NCBI GenBank assembly: GCA_037446075.1
Contig: JBBIJH010000066.1
Span: 1 to 13,069 of the forward strand
Direction: 5' to 3'
Length of the DNA stretch: 13,069 nucleotides
Source of the DNA: JBBIJH01 sp037446075
GTDB taxonomy: Bacteria > Bacteroidota > Ignavibacteria > UBA10030 > JAHEZR01
Program-made: the position numbers and the translations under genes
Shown: positions 1 to 6,974 of the stretch, in pieces
How the letters are laid out: each line of letters starts with the position of its first letter
How positions within the stretch are numbered: position 1 is the first letter of the stretch
Notes under the pieces: generated by a model
Told to the model about the DNA's origin: nothing
The model's database searches: none
The model's input: the letters and a program-made list of their open reading frames with translations, nothing else

Positions 1-87
1 CAGTTTTCTCATTACGATGAAGTGCCTCGGAGTATCTCTGAGCAGATCATTGAAAAAGTTAGAGGCAAAGAGCTAGTCACTGTTTGA
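1..87 (+). CDS. fusA: Elongation factor G, C-terminal end (partial)
   Basis: Only the last 28 codons and the TGA stop are in the window; the gene runs in from the left. The translated tail contains HYDEVPRSISEQIIEK, followed by a short basic segment and ending ELVTV. This matches the end of EF-G domain V, where a 'HY.EVP..I.E.II.K' pattern is conserved. EF-G is the GTPase that drives translocation of tRNA and mRNA after peptide bond formation. Its position 58 bases upstream of tuf on the same strand is the classical str-operon order and supports the call. The short length is due only to the window edge. Confidence rests on motif and synteny together. Confidence 0.9.
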   Translation, partial: QFSHYDEVPRSISEQIIEKVRGKELVTV

Positions 88-130
88 GAAACCTCCGGCA
101 TTTTATCATTCTCAATCACCTTCATTTACC

Positions 131-138
131 AGAGGAGA
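131..138 (+). promoter_or_regulatory. Strong Shine-Dalgarno site of tuf
   Basis: AGAGGAGA lies 7 bases before the ATG at 146. It is among the clearest ribosome binding sites in the window and contrasts with rpsJ, rplC and rplE, which have none that I can see. It fits high translation of EF-Tu. Confidence 0.75.
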
Positions 139-145
139 TTTAAGA

Positions 146-1357
146 ATGGCAAAGGCAAAATTTGTGCGGGACAAACCACACGTCAATATCGGGACGATCG
201 GCCATATTGACCATGGGAAAACGACCTTGACCGCGGCGATCACGATGGTTCTGAACAAACGGGGTCTCGCAGAGGTTCGCACCTTTGAGAGCATCGACAA
301 TGCTCCTGAAGAGCGGGAGCGCGGTATCACCATCGCTGTCGCACATGTAGAATACTCGACGGCAAATCGGCACTATGCACACGTCGACTGCCCGGGACAC
401 GCCGACTATATCAAGAACATGATCACGGGTGCGGCCCAGATGGACGGTGCAATCCTCGTCGTGGCGGCGAACGACGGCCCGATGCCTCAGACCCGCGAGC
501 ATATCCTTCTGGCTCGTCAGGTCGGCGTTCCGCGGATTGTCGTTTTCCTGAATAAGATCGACATGGTGGATGATCCTGAATTGATCGAGCTTGTGGAAAT
601 GGAGCTTCGTGATCTCCTGAAGCAATATGAGTTCCCCGGGGATGAAATTCCCATCATCCGCGGGAGTGCCTTGAAGGCAATGGAGCGCGCCCTCGATCCA
701 AACTCCAAGCCGGATGATCCTGCCTTCAAGTGTATCTACGAACTGATGGATGCGGTCGATAGCTACGTTCCCGTTCCACCGCGTGAGGTGGATAAGCCGT
801 TCCTGATGCCGGTGGAGGACGTCTTCAGCATCACTGGTCGCGGTACCGTGGGAACGGGGCGCGTCGAGCGTGGCCGAGTCAAAGTTGGCGAGGAAGTGGA
901 AATCATCGGCCTAGGCCAGCACAAGAAGAGTGTGGTGACTGGCGTGGAGATGTTCCGCAAAGAGCTGGATGAAGGGATTGCTGGTGACAACATCGGAATT
1001 CTCCTCCGTGGCGTCGAGAAGGATGAACTCGAGCGTGGGATGGTGATCGCCAAGCCGGGAAGCATCACACCGCACAAGAAGTTCACTGCGCAGGTGTATG
1101 TCTTGAAAAAAGAGGAAGGAGGTCGGCATACACCCTTCTTCACCGGTTATCGTCCGCAATTCTACTTCCGTACGACGGATGTCACGGGAGTTGCCACGCT
1201 GCCAACCGGGACAGAGATGGTCATGCCCGGGGATAATGTCGACAACCTTACCGTGGAACTGATCTCTCCCATTGCGATGGAAGAAGGTTTGCGCTTCGCG
1301 ATTCGTGAAGGCGGACACACGGTCGGGGCGGGAGTCGTCACGAAAATCTTAGAATAG
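146..1357 (+). CDS. tuf: Elongation factor Tu
   Basis: EF-Tu (403 aa) is the GTPase that carries aminoacyl-tRNA to the ribosomal A site. All G motifs are visible: P-loop GHIDHGKT (residues 19-26), the switch I RGITI (59-63), DCPGH (81-85), NKID (136-139) and SAL (174-176). Domains II and III follow, with PVEDVFSITGRGTVGTGRVE at the domain II start and EGGHTVGAGVVTKILE at the end. Compared with the E. coli protein there is an extra loop of about ten residues around 181-192 (RALDPNSKPDD), in the place where Thermus EF-Tu also has an insertion. Switch I continues IAVAHVEY where E. coli has INTSHVEY. The start is fixed by AGAGGAGA seven bases upstream and by the family N-terminus. The gene sits between fusA and rpsJ; whether the genome has a second tuf cannot be seen here. 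Confidence 0.98.
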   Translation: MAKAKFVRDKPHVNIGTIGHIDHGKTTLTAAITMVLNKRGLAEVRTFESIDNAPEERERGITIAVAHVEYSTANRHYAHVDCPGHADYIKNMITGAAQMDGAILVVAANDGPMPQTREHILLARQVGVPRIVVFLNKIDMVDDPELIELVEMELRDLLKQYEFPGDEIPIIRGSALKAMERALDPNSKPDDPAFKCIYELMDAVDSYVPVPPREVDKPFLMPVEDVFSITGRGTVGTGRVERGRVKVGEEVEIIGLGQHKKSVVTGVEMFRKELDEGIAGDNIGILLRGVEKDELERGMVIAKPGSITPHKKFTAQVYVLKKEEGGRHTPFFTGYRPQFYFRTTDVTGVATLPTGTEMVMPGDNVDNLTVELISPIAMEEGLRFAIREGGHTVGAGVVTKILE

Positions 1358-1367
1358 CGGTACGGAT

Positions 1368-1402
1368 GGCTGCCCTGGAGAGGTTTTCAGGACAGCCTTT
1401 TT
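1368..1402 (+). terminator. Intrinsic terminator or attenuator between tuf and rpsJ
   Basis: GGCTGCCCTG (1368-1377) can pair with CAGGACAGCC (1388-1397), a ten-position stem with one C-A mismatch and a ten-base loop that can extend by a G-U and an A-T pair. TTTTT (1398-1402) follows directly. This is the form of a Rho-independent terminator. It lies 10 bases after the tuf stop and 34 bases before the rpsJ start. Because the S10 genes follow at once, partial read-through (attenuation) seems more likely than complete stopping, unless a promoter lies in 1403-1436; I see no convincing one. Confidence 0.7.
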
Positions 1403-1436
1403 GTTACTCAAGCGTCGAGCAACGCGACGATCAACT

Positions 1437-1745
1437 ATGCCGGGTCAGAAGATTCGCATCAAGCTGAAGTCATACGATCATAACCTGATCGATAAGTCGG
1501 CGGAGAAAATCATCAAGACTGTAAAGTCGACGGGCGCCGTTGTCTCGGGCCCGATCCCCCTTCCGACGAAGAAAACGGTTTACACCGTTTTGCGGTCTCC
1601 TCATGTCGATAAGAAGTCGAGAGAGCAATTCGAAACCCGTTCGCACAAACGGCTCATCGACATTCTGAACTCGACGAACAAGACGGTGGATTCTCTTATG
1701 AAGCTGGAGCTTCCCGCAGGCGTTGACGTGGAGATCAAGGTCTGA
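1437..1745 (+). CDS. rpsJ: 30S ribosomal protein S10
   Basis: S10 (102 aa) is a small-subunit head protein, known in other bacteria also as the NusE partner of NusB in antitermination. The sequence opens MPGQKIRIKLKSYDHNLID and contains the strongly conserved GPIPLPTKK and the SREQFETRSHKRLIDI segment. The open frame extends up to a TTG at 1401, but that codon lies in the T-run of the upstream hairpin, and the added residues (MLLKRRATRRST) have no counterpart in S10. The ATG at 1437 gives the normal length. I see no Shine-Dalgarno sequence before it. It is the first gene of the S10 block, and the gap to rplC is 62 bases. Confidence 0.96.
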   Translation: MPGQKIRIKLKSYDHNLIDKSAEKIIKTVKSTGAVVSGPIPLPTKKTVYTVLRSPHVDKKSREQFETRSHKRLIDILNSTNKTVDSLMKLELPAGVDVEIKV

Positions 1746-1807
1746 ACAAGCCCTTTGCCCCGCTCGCAATTGATCGTGCGGTTCAAAATTCTACAAGCAG
1801 TGGAACC

Positions 1808-2431
1808 ATGGCTGGACTGATTGGCAAAAAAATTGGGATGACGAATATCTTCGACGAACAAGGGCAATCGATTCCCTGTACCGTCATCGAAGCAGGCCCC
1901 TGCCGCGTGACTCAGGTGAAGACGAAGGAGAACAACGGCTACAACGCAATCCAGCTTGGATTCGGTGAACAAAAAGAGCAAAGGGTTGCGAAACCGCTGA
2001 AGGGACATTATTCGAAAGCCGGCGTAAAGCCCGCCCGAATCATCCGCGAGTTCAAAGGCTTCGCCGTTGAAGCGCACAAACCCGGTGATGAAATTAAGGT
2101 GGATTCGATCTTTTCTCCGGGAGACATAGTAAAAGTCTCAGGGATCTCAAAGGGTCGGGGATTTCAAGGTGTGGTGAAGCGGCACCACTTTGGCGGGGGA
2201 TCCAGAACGCACGGTCAAAGCGATCGGGAGCGCGCACCGGGTTCCATCGGTTCAAGCTCGTTCCCCTCGCGGGTTTTCAAGGGGCAGCGAATGGCAGGGC
2301 GCATGGGAGGCGAGCGGGTTACTGTTCGGAATCTGAAGGTTCTTAAAGTGATCAGTGAGTCGAACATCCTCATTGTAAGCGGCTCGGTCCCCGGTGCGGT
2401 GAACAGTTACCTTGAGATCAAGAAACAATAG
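1808..2431 (+). CDS. rplC: 50S ribosomal protein L3
   Basis: L3 (207 aa) is an early-assembly large-subunit protein whose central extension reaches towards the peptidyl transferase centre. The N-terminus MAGLIGKKIGMTNIFDE is typical, followed by CTVIEAGPCRVTQVKT. The conserved core is present: KGRGFQGVVKRHHF around residues 115-128, then HGQSDRERAPGSIG and RMAGRMGGERVTVRNLKV. The length equals the usual 205-210 aa. The start ATG has no obvious ribosome binding site, and a small imperfect hairpin around 1760-1781 in the 62-base gap upstream is too weak to call. Nothing is missing or unusual in the protein. It precedes rplD by 23 bases. Confidence 0.98.
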   Translation: MAGLIGKKIGMTNIFDEQGQSIPCTVIEAGPCRVTQVKTKENNGYNAIQLGFGEQKEQRVAKPLKGHYSKAGVKPARIIREFKGFAVEAHKPGDEIKVDSIFSPGDIVKVSGISKGRGFQGVVKRHHFGGGSRTHGQSDRERAPGSIGSSSFPSRVFKGQRMAGRMGGERVTVRNLKVLKVISESNILIVSGSVPGAVNSYLEIKKQ

Positions 2432-2434
2432 GCC

Positions 2435-2450
2435 AGGGGAGATCTCCTCT
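2435..2450 (+). promoter_or_regulatory. Near-palindromic hairpin over the rplD ribosome binding region
   Basis: AGGGGAGATCTCCTCT is a 16-base near-perfect inverted repeat (one G-U pair at 2437/2448). As RNA it folds into a 5-6 bp hairpin with a small loop. The only Shine-Dalgarno-like stretch before the rplD ATG at 2455, AGGGGAGA, forms its left arm and would be hidden when the stem forms. This is inferred from sequence only. Confidence 0.4.
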
Positions 2451-2454
2451 CGAA

Positions 2455-3087
2455 ATGGAATTAGAAGTTTACAAAACTGACGGGACGAAGAGTGGGGAGG
2501 TCGTGGCGCTTCCGCCCGGGATCTTCGAGGTTGAGCCGAACGATCAAGCGATTTATCAAGCTGTCCGAGCGTACCTAGCAAGTCAACGGCAAGGTACGCA
2601 TAAGACGAAGACGAAGGCCGAAGTGCGAGGCGGTGGCAGGAAGCCGTGGCGGCAGAAGCATACGGGGCGAGCTCGGGTCGGGACAATTCGCTCGCCTCTG
2701 TGGATAGGAGGCGGCGCTATTTTCGGTCCTCGACCTCGAGACTATGACTTGAAGCTGCCCAAGAAAGTGAGAACGCTCGCGCGAAAATCTGCTCTCTCCT
2801 ACAAGGCGAAGGACGGACGGATCATGGTCGTCGAGGATTTTACTTTTCCGCAGCCCAGGACCAAAGAAATGGTTTCGATCTTGAAGGCACTCGCGCTTGA
2901 CGGGAAGAAGACGCTGCTACTCGTTCCCAACACAGACGCGAACGTGTATAAGTCAGTGCGGAATCTTCCCACGGTGAACGTGCTGGAAGCTTCTAAGGCA
3001 TCCACGTACGACATCTTGGACAACCAGATTCTCCTTTTCCAGAAGAGTGCTGTTGAAGTACTTGCGAAGAGCTTTCGGAACTCTTGA
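2455..3087 (+). CDS. rplD: 50S ribosomal protein L4
   Basis: L4 (210 aa) belongs to the large subunit; its long loop lines the nascent peptide exit tunnel. In E. coli L4 also represses its own S10 operon. The conserved loop is at residues 56-97: EVRGGGRKPWRQKHTGRAR, then IRSPLWIGGGAIFGPRPRDY. The globular part before and after (AYLASQRQGTHK; LARKSALSYKAKDGR; VEVLAKSF at the end) fits the family and its usual length of about 205-210 aa. The start at 2455 follows a short inverted repeat that may control access to the ribosome binding site. E. coli-style L4 control uses the S10 leader; here tuf lies directly upstream, so any feedback would have to act elsewhere. Confidence 0.97.
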   Translation: MELEVYKTDGTKSGEVVALPPGIFEVEPNDQAIYQAVRAYLASQRQGTHKTKTKAEVRGGGRKPWRQKHTGRARVGTIRSPLWIGGGAIFGPRPRDYDLKLPKKVRTLARKSALSYKAKDGRIMVVEDFTFPQPRTKEMVSILKALALDGKKTLLLVPNTDANVYKSVRNLPTVNVLEASKASTYDILDNQILLFQKSAVEVLAKSFRNS

Positions 3088-3099
3088 GCTGAGCCTCTG

Positions 3100-3390
3100 A
3101 TGAGAGAAATACTGAAAAGACCGTTGATCACGGAAAAGATGACCTTGTTGGAAGCCAAGCGTCAATACGCTTTTGAGGTGGATAGTGAGGCGAACAAGAT
3201 TGAGATCGCGAAAGCCGTTGAGAAAAAATTCAGGGTGAAAGTGGAGAGCGTACGGACGATGACACAGAAGGGAAAGACGAAGTCGCAGTTAACGAGGCGC
3301 GGGCGGTTCACCGGTCGGACGGCGCACTGGAAAAAAGCCGTTGTGACGTTGAGAGAAGGCGATAAGATTCAGTTCGTGGAGAGTGTGTAA
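3100..3390 (+). CDS. rplW: 50S ribosomal protein L23
   Basis: L23 (96 aa) sits at the exit of the peptide tunnel and in bacteria is the docking point for trigger factor and the signal recognition particle. The opening MREILKRPLITEKMTLLEAK and the following YAFEVDSEANKIEIAKAVEK are the L23 signature. The basic stretch GKTKSQLTRRGRFTGRTAHW and the end KKAVVTLREGDKIQF also fit. The length is normal for bacteria. The gap from rplD is 12 bases with no clear Shine-Dalgarno sequence, so translational coupling to rplD is likely. rplB follows after 18 bases. Confidence 0.97.
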   Translation: MREILKRPLITEKMTLLEAKRQYAFEVDSEANKIEIAKAVEKKFRVKVESVRTMTQKGKTKSQLTRRGRFTGRTAHWKKAVVTLREGDKIQFVESV

Positions 3391-3408
3391 CACAGAAGGA
3401 AAGCAAAC

Positions 3409-4236
3409 GTGGGGCTCAGAAAACTAAGACCCGTAACCCCGTCGTCCAGATGGTATTCCGTTGCGACGTTCGACGAGATCACGAGAACGGAGCCTGAGAA
3501 GTCTCTTCTGGAGTCACTGAAGAAAACGGGGGGACGGAATTCAAACGGCCATGTCACCGCGCGGCACCGAGGTGGTGGGCACAAGCGGGCGTACCGCGTG
3601 ATTGATTTCAGAAGGGACAAACCGGGTATCTCGGCGCGGGTCGCCTCCATCGAGTACGATCCCAATCGCTCGGCGCGGATCGCTCTCCTGAATTATGTGG
3701 ATGGAGAGAAACGCTATATTATCGCACCCGAGGGCTTGAAAGTGGGCGAAATACTCGAGTCGGGTGAGAACGCCGAAATCAAGACAGGGAATGCCCTCCC
3801 GCTGAAGAACATTCCCGTCGGAACATTTGTCCACAACGTCGAGCTGATCCCGAGAAAGGGAGCTCAGCTTGCCAGGAGCGCCGGGACGTACGTCCAGATA
3901 CTGGCGAAGGAAGGAGCCTACGTTCAGCTCAGGTTGCCGTCGGGTGAGATTCGAAATGTCTCACAGGATTGCATGGCCACGATTGGGGTTACAAGTAATC
4001 TGGACCATGAGAATATCAGCTATGGCAAGGCAGGACGTATGCGCTGGCTTGGAAGACGTCCACAATCGCGTGGAGTGGTGATGAACCCTGTCGATCATCC
4101 GCATGGGGGCGGAGAGGGGAAGTCCCCGCAGGGGAATCCGCACCCGGTGAGTCCATGGGGCGCCCACACGAAGGGAAGGAAGACGCGGAAAGTCAAGAAA
4201 CCTTCGGATAAGTACATCGTGAAAAGACGGCGCTAA
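3409..4236 (+). CDS. rplB: 50S ribosomal protein L2
   Basis: L2 (275 aa) is a primary 23S rRNA binder needed for subunit association and peptidyl transferase activity. The first codon is GTG, preceded by AGAAGGAAA, and gives the expected N-terminus GLRKLRPVTPSSRW. The conserved RNA-binding stretch HVTARHRGGGHKRAYRVIDF is at about residues 48-67. The C-terminal NPVDHPHGGGEG (226-237) includes His230, the counterpart of the conserved His229 of E. coli. The basic tail ends VKRRR. The length matches the 273-280 aa of the family. The N-terminal part, with TFDEITRTEPEKSLL, looks more like Bacteroidota-type L2 than proteobacterial L2, but this is an impression without an alignment. Confidence 0.98.
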   Translation: MGLRKLRPVTPSSRWYSVATFDEITRTEPEKSLLESLKKTGGRNSNGHVTARHRGGGHKRAYRVIDFRRDKPGISARVASIEYDPNRSARIALLNYVDGEKRYIIAPEGLKVGEILESGENAEIKTGNALPLKNIPVGTFVHNVELIPRKGAQLARSAGTYVQILAKEGAYVQLRLPSGEIRNVSQDCMATIGVTSNLDHENISYGKAGRMRWLGRRPQSRGVVMNPVDHPHGGGEGKSPQGNPHPVSPWGAHTKGRKTRKVKKPSDKYIVKRRR

Positions 4237-4264
4237 GGTTGATTGAAATAGGAACCAGATAGAG

Positions 4265-4558
4265 ATGACTCGCTCTCTGAAGAAAGGTCCGTTTGTTGAT
4301 CCGAAGTTGCTCGAGAAAATACGAGCACTGGAGAAAAGTGGCCAAAAGAAAGTAATCAAGACTTGGTCCCGGGATTCCACGATCACGCCGGAGTTTGTCG
4401 GCTATACCTTTGCTGTTCACAATGGAAACAAGTTCATCCCTGTCTATGTGCACGAGGCGATGGTTGGACACAAGCTCGGGGAGTTTGCTCCGACGAGGAT
4501 CTTCCGTGGTCATCCGGGCCTGAAGACTGAGGAAACGACGACCCCTGCTGAAGGATAA
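4265..4558 (+). CDS. rpsS: 30S ribosomal protein S19
   Basis: S19 (97 aa) lies in the head of the small subunit near the A-site finger and pairs with S13. The N-terminus MTRSLKKGPFVDPKLLEK is the family hallmark. The central KTWSRDSTITPEFVGYTFAVHNG and the later MVGHKLGEFAPTRIFRGH are all conserved. The C-terminal tail after GHPGLK is a few residues longer than in E. coli and acidic/threonine rich, which is common variation. TAGGAA lies upstream of the ATG at reasonable distance. The gap to rplV is 8 bases. Confidence 0.98.
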   Translation: MTRSLKKGPFVDPKLLEKIRALEKSGQKKVIKTWSRDSTITPEFVGYTFAVHNGNKFIPVYVHEAMVGHKLGEFAPTRIFRGHPGLKTEETTTPAEG

Positions 4559-4566
4559 AGGCGAAC

Positions 4567-4917
4567 ATGGCGATGGAAGCAAGAGCAGTGAATCGATACG
4601 TGCCGTCTTCTCCCAGAAAGATGCGGCTGGTGATCGACCTCATCCGGGGAAAGTCAGTGGACGAGGCTCTGACGATTCTTCATTTTTCACCGAAACATGC
4701 GGCGAAGGTAGCTGAGAAAACTCTCCGCTCGGCTGTCTCGAATCTTCAGAACAAGCATGAGACGGGAAAGGTGGATGTGGAGAGCCTCTACGTTCGTGAG
4801 GCGTATGTGGACCAGGGGCCCACGCTGAAGCGGATCCTCCCTGCACCCATGGGGAGGGCGTACAGGATTCGCAAGCGTTCAAATCATATTACCATCGTCG
4901 TCGCGCAGAAGGAATAA
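4567..4917 (+). CDS. rplV: 50S ribosomal protein L22
   Basis: L22 (116 aa) spans the large subunit, and its beta hairpin lines the exit tunnel. The protein begins MAMEARAVNRYVPSSPRKMR and continues VIDLIRGKSVDEALTIL, both typical. The tunnel hairpin is the segment around residues 84-105 with GPTLKRILPAPMGRAYRIRK, followed by SNHITIVV. The length is near the family norm of 110-120. AAAGG lies upstream of the ATG. It is 8 bases from rpsS and 45 bases from rpsC. Confidence 0.97.
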   Translation: MAMEARAVNRYVPSSPRKMRLVIDLIRGKSVDEALTILHFSPKHAAKVAEKTLRSAVSNLQNKHETGKVDVESLYVREAYVDQGPTLKRILPAPMGRAYRIRKRSNHITIVVAQKE

Positions 4918-4962
4918 TTTCAACTAACTTTTAGAAAAGGGAGAAGAACGCCGGAGGAATTC

Positions 4963-5607
4963 TTGGGACAGAAAACAAATCCAATCGGGCTGCGTCTGGG
5001 GATCATCCGAACCTGGGATTCCAACTGGTACGACGAGAAATCCTTCGCCGACAAGTTGACCGAAGATCTGATGATCCGGAATTACATCCACAGTCGTTTG
5101 AAGAAAGCTGGGATTTCCCGGATTGTCATCGAAAGAACTTTGAAGCGCGCCGCGATTACGATTCATACCTCGCGCCCGGGGATTGTCATCGGACGAAGCG
5201 GCAAAGAGATCACGCAGCTGGAAGAGGAATTAAAGAAGATTACAAACAAAGAGGTGAAGATCCTCATCCATGAGATCAAGCGGCCAGAGCTTGACGCGTA
5301 CCTTGCTGCCGAAACGATTGCAACTCAGATCGAAGGGCGGATCTCGTTCCGCCGAGCGATGAAGTCTGCCATTACCGCTGCGATGCGGATGGGAGCGGAA
5401 GGGATCAGGGTGATGGCCTCCGGTCGGCTCGGAGGAGCTGAGATCGCGAGGACTGAGCAGTACAAGGAAGGAAGGATCCCCCTCCATACCCTCCGCGCCG
5501 ATATCGATTACGCCCAGGCTACGGCACAGACGATTTATGGAGCGATCGGAATAAAGGTTTGGATTTGTAAGGGGGAAATTCTTGGAGATCACCTCGGGAA
5601 ACCTTAA
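4963..5607 (+). CDS. rpsC: 30S ribosomal protein S3 (TTG start)
   Basis: S3 (214 aa) is at the mRNA entry side of the small subunit and contributes to mRNA unwinding. The KH domain loop RPGIVIGRSGKEI (about 71-83, GxxG at 77-80) is clear. The C-terminal domain holds GRLGGAEIARTEQYKEGRIP and TLRADIDYA. The start is TTG at 4963, chosen because GGAGG (4953-4957) lies five bases upstream and the next residues, GQKTNPIGLRLG, are the invariant S3 N-terminus; there is no suitable ATG. The length is typical of forms without a long C-terminal extension. Confidence 0.97.
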   Translation: MGQKTNPIGLRLGIIRTWDSNWYDEKSFADKLTEDLMIRNYIHSRLKKAGISRIVIERTLKRAAITIHTSRPGIVIGRSGKEITQLEEELKKITNKEVKILIHEIKRPELDAYLAAETIATQIEGRISFRRAMKSAITAAMRMGAEGIRVMASGRLGGAEIARTEQYKEGRIPLHTLRADIDYAQATAQTIYGAIGIKVWICKGEILGDHLGKP

Positions 5608-5640
5608 AAAGGGAATTCACGGAAGCGAGAGACTTTCATT

Positions 5641-6063
5641 ATGTTGATGCCTAAACGCGTAAAGTATCGCAAGGCACAGCGAGGGCGAATGAAGGGTGTG
5701 GCGACGAGAGGAAACACCGTGGCTTTCGGCGACTTCGGCCTGAAAGCACTCGAGCCGGCGTGGATTACGGCGAAGCAAATTGAAGCCGCTCGTATCGCAC
5801 TGACGCGAATGATGAAGAGGGAGGGAAAAGTGTGGATCCGGATTTTTCCAGACAAGCCTGTGACGAAGAAGCCAGCAGAGACACGAATGGGAAAGGGGAA
5901 AGGAGCTCCTGAGATGTGGGTTGCGGTCGTGAAGCCCGGTCGGGTAATGTTCGAAGTGGGTGGGATCAAACACGAAGTGGCACAAGAAGCTCTCGCCCTG
6001 GCAGCCCATAAGCTCCCAATCAAAACAAAATTTGTGATGCGGACGGATTATACACCTGCATGA
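5641..6063 (+). CDS. rplP: 50S ribosomal protein L16
   Basis: L16 (140 aa) binds 23S rRNA near the A-site tRNA elbow. The start MLMPKRVKYRKAQRGRMKG is the usual N-terminus. The conserved FPDKPVTKKPAETRMGKGKG segment (around residues 69-88) holds the arginine loop that faces the A site. The end includes KLPIKTKFVMR. The length is standard (136-144). No good Shine-Dalgarno sequence precedes the ATG, and the gap from rpsC is 33 bases. rpmC follows after 13 bases. Confidence 0.97.
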   Translation: MLMPKRVKYRKAQRGRMKGVATRGNTVAFGDFGLKALEPAWITAKQIEAARIALTRMMKREGKVWIRIFPDKPVTKKPAETRMGKGKGAPEMWVAVVKPGRVMFEVGGIKHEVAQEALALAAHKLPIKTKFVMRTDYTPA

Positions 6064-6076
6064 GAATTTCACGGAT

Positions 6077-6304
6077 ATGAAGATCTACGAAATCAAGAGC
6101 ATGTCGGATGAAGAACTGAAGAAGAGGATCGCCGACGAAGAGGAAAACCTCTCCATCCTGCGCTTCCGGCATGCGACCACTCAGCTGGAGAGTCCTGCAA
6201 AATTGAGGACGGTTCGGAGGGATATCGCACGAATGAAGACCGTTCTTCGCATGAGGGAGCTGGCGCGGAGGAAAGAATCGCAGGAGGCGGTGGAGAAACA
6301 ATGA
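6077..6304 (+). CDS. rpmC: 50S ribosomal protein L29
   Basis: L29 (75 aa) is a small helical protein next to L23 at the tunnel exit. The sequence MKIYEIKSMSDEELKKRIAD is followed by LRFRHATTQLESPAKLRTVR, which is the L29 signature (family pattern 'L.....LR.Q.A.GQL.N...I...R..IAR'). A short charged tail (RKESQEAVEKQ) makes it slightly longer than the 60-70 aa usual. Its stop overlaps the rpsQ start in ATGA (6301-6304), which points to coupled translation. Confidence 0.95.
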   Translation: MKIYEIKSMSDEELKKRIADEEENLSILRFRHATTQLESPAKLRTVRRDIARMKTVLRMRELARRKESQEAVEKQ

Positions 6305-6585
6305 ACGCAGACAATCGATCGAATCCGGTGGGGCGGGTGACGAAACGAAAAGTGCGTGTCGGAACCGTCGTCAGCGATAAGATGCAAAAGAGCATCGTTG
6401 TCGAGATCGACCGACGTATTCAACACCCGATTTACAAGAAGTATTTCCATCGGACCACAAGGCTGATGGCGCACGATGAAAAACAAGAAGCGAAAGTCGG
6501 AGACGTCGTGAAGATCATGGAAACCCGACCGTTGAGTAAGATGAAGCGTTGGCGGCTCGTCGAGGTTCTAGAGCGCGCGAAGTAA
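6301..6585 (+). CDS. rpsQ: 30S ribosomal protein S17
   Basis: S17 (94 aa) is an OB-fold protein of the small-subunit body, a primary 16S rRNA binder. The core is GTVVSDKMQKSIVVEIDRR, HPIYKKYFHRTTRLMAHDE and VGDVVKIMETRPLSKMKRW, all family-conserved. An N-terminal leader of about 18 residues (MNADNRSNPVGRVTKRKV) precedes the fold; such short leaders are common in S17. The ATG at 6301 shares ATGA with the rpmC stop. The gap to rplN is 12 bases. Confidence 0.97.
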   Translation: MNADNRSNPVGRVTKRKVRVGTVVSDKMQKSIVVEIDRRIQHPIYKKYFHRTTRLMAHDEKQEAKVGDVVKIMETRPLSKMKRWRLVEVLERAK

Positions 6586-6597
6586 AAGGGATGCGCG

Positions 6598-6966
6598 ATG
6601 ATTCAGGAAGAAACAAATCTAGTGGTTGCGGACAATTCCGGTGCGAAAAAAGTTCGATGCATCCGCGTTCTTGGCGGACATGACAAACGCTATGCCAGCA
6701 TCGGTGATACGATCGTTGTCTCAGTGAAATCCGCGCTTCCAGGGGCGGCGGTGAAGAAGGGGGAAGTTTCACGTGCTGTCGTCGTACGCACAACGAAGGA
6801 AGTCCGGCGCGGGGACGGCTCCTTCATCCGGTTCGATGAGAACGCGGCGGTCCTTGTGAATGCGCAGAATGAACCTCGAGGAACGAGAGTGTTCGGACCC
6901 GTTGCCCGCGAGTTGCGGGAGAAGCATTTTATGAAGATCGTCTCGCTCGCACCAGAGGTGGTTTAG
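6598..6966 (+). CDS. rplN: 50S ribosomal protein L14
   Basis: L14 (122 aa) lies at the subunit interface, where it contacts 16S rRNA; in other bacteria it is the docking site of silencing factor RsfS. The start MIQEETNLVVADNSGAKKVR is diagnostic, as are SVKSALPGAAVKKGEV, FDENAAVLVN and the end GPVARELREKHFMKIVSLAPEVV. The length is exactly the family norm. AAGGG (6586-6590) lies seven bases upstream of the ATG. What follows is unusual: the next ribosomal gene starts only 172 bases later, and the gap is filled by a 55-codon frame. Confidence 0.98.
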   Translation: MIQEETNLVVADNSGAKKVRCIRVLGGHDKRYASIGDTIVVSVKSALPGAAVKKGEVSRAVVVRTTKEVRRGDGSFIRFDENAAVLVNAQNEPRGTRVFGPVARELREKHFMKIVSLAPEVV

Positions 6967-6974
6967 GGGATAAG

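Noticed and set aside
140..625. 161-codon reverse-strand frame opposite tuf
   Set aside because: It is an antisense shadow of a strongly biased coding gene; no family resemblance and no ribosome binding site. The same holds for the other long reverse frames (for example 763-1143, 2252-2686, 9909-10406, 10670-11128).
1401..1436. Upstream TTG start extending S10 by 12 residues
   Set aside because: The TTG lies in the T-run of the terminator-like hairpin and the added residues do not belong to the S10 family.
1760..1781. Small inverted repeat in the rpsJ-rplC gap
   Set aside because: Only about four pairs, with competing pairings and no T-run; not distinguishable from chance.
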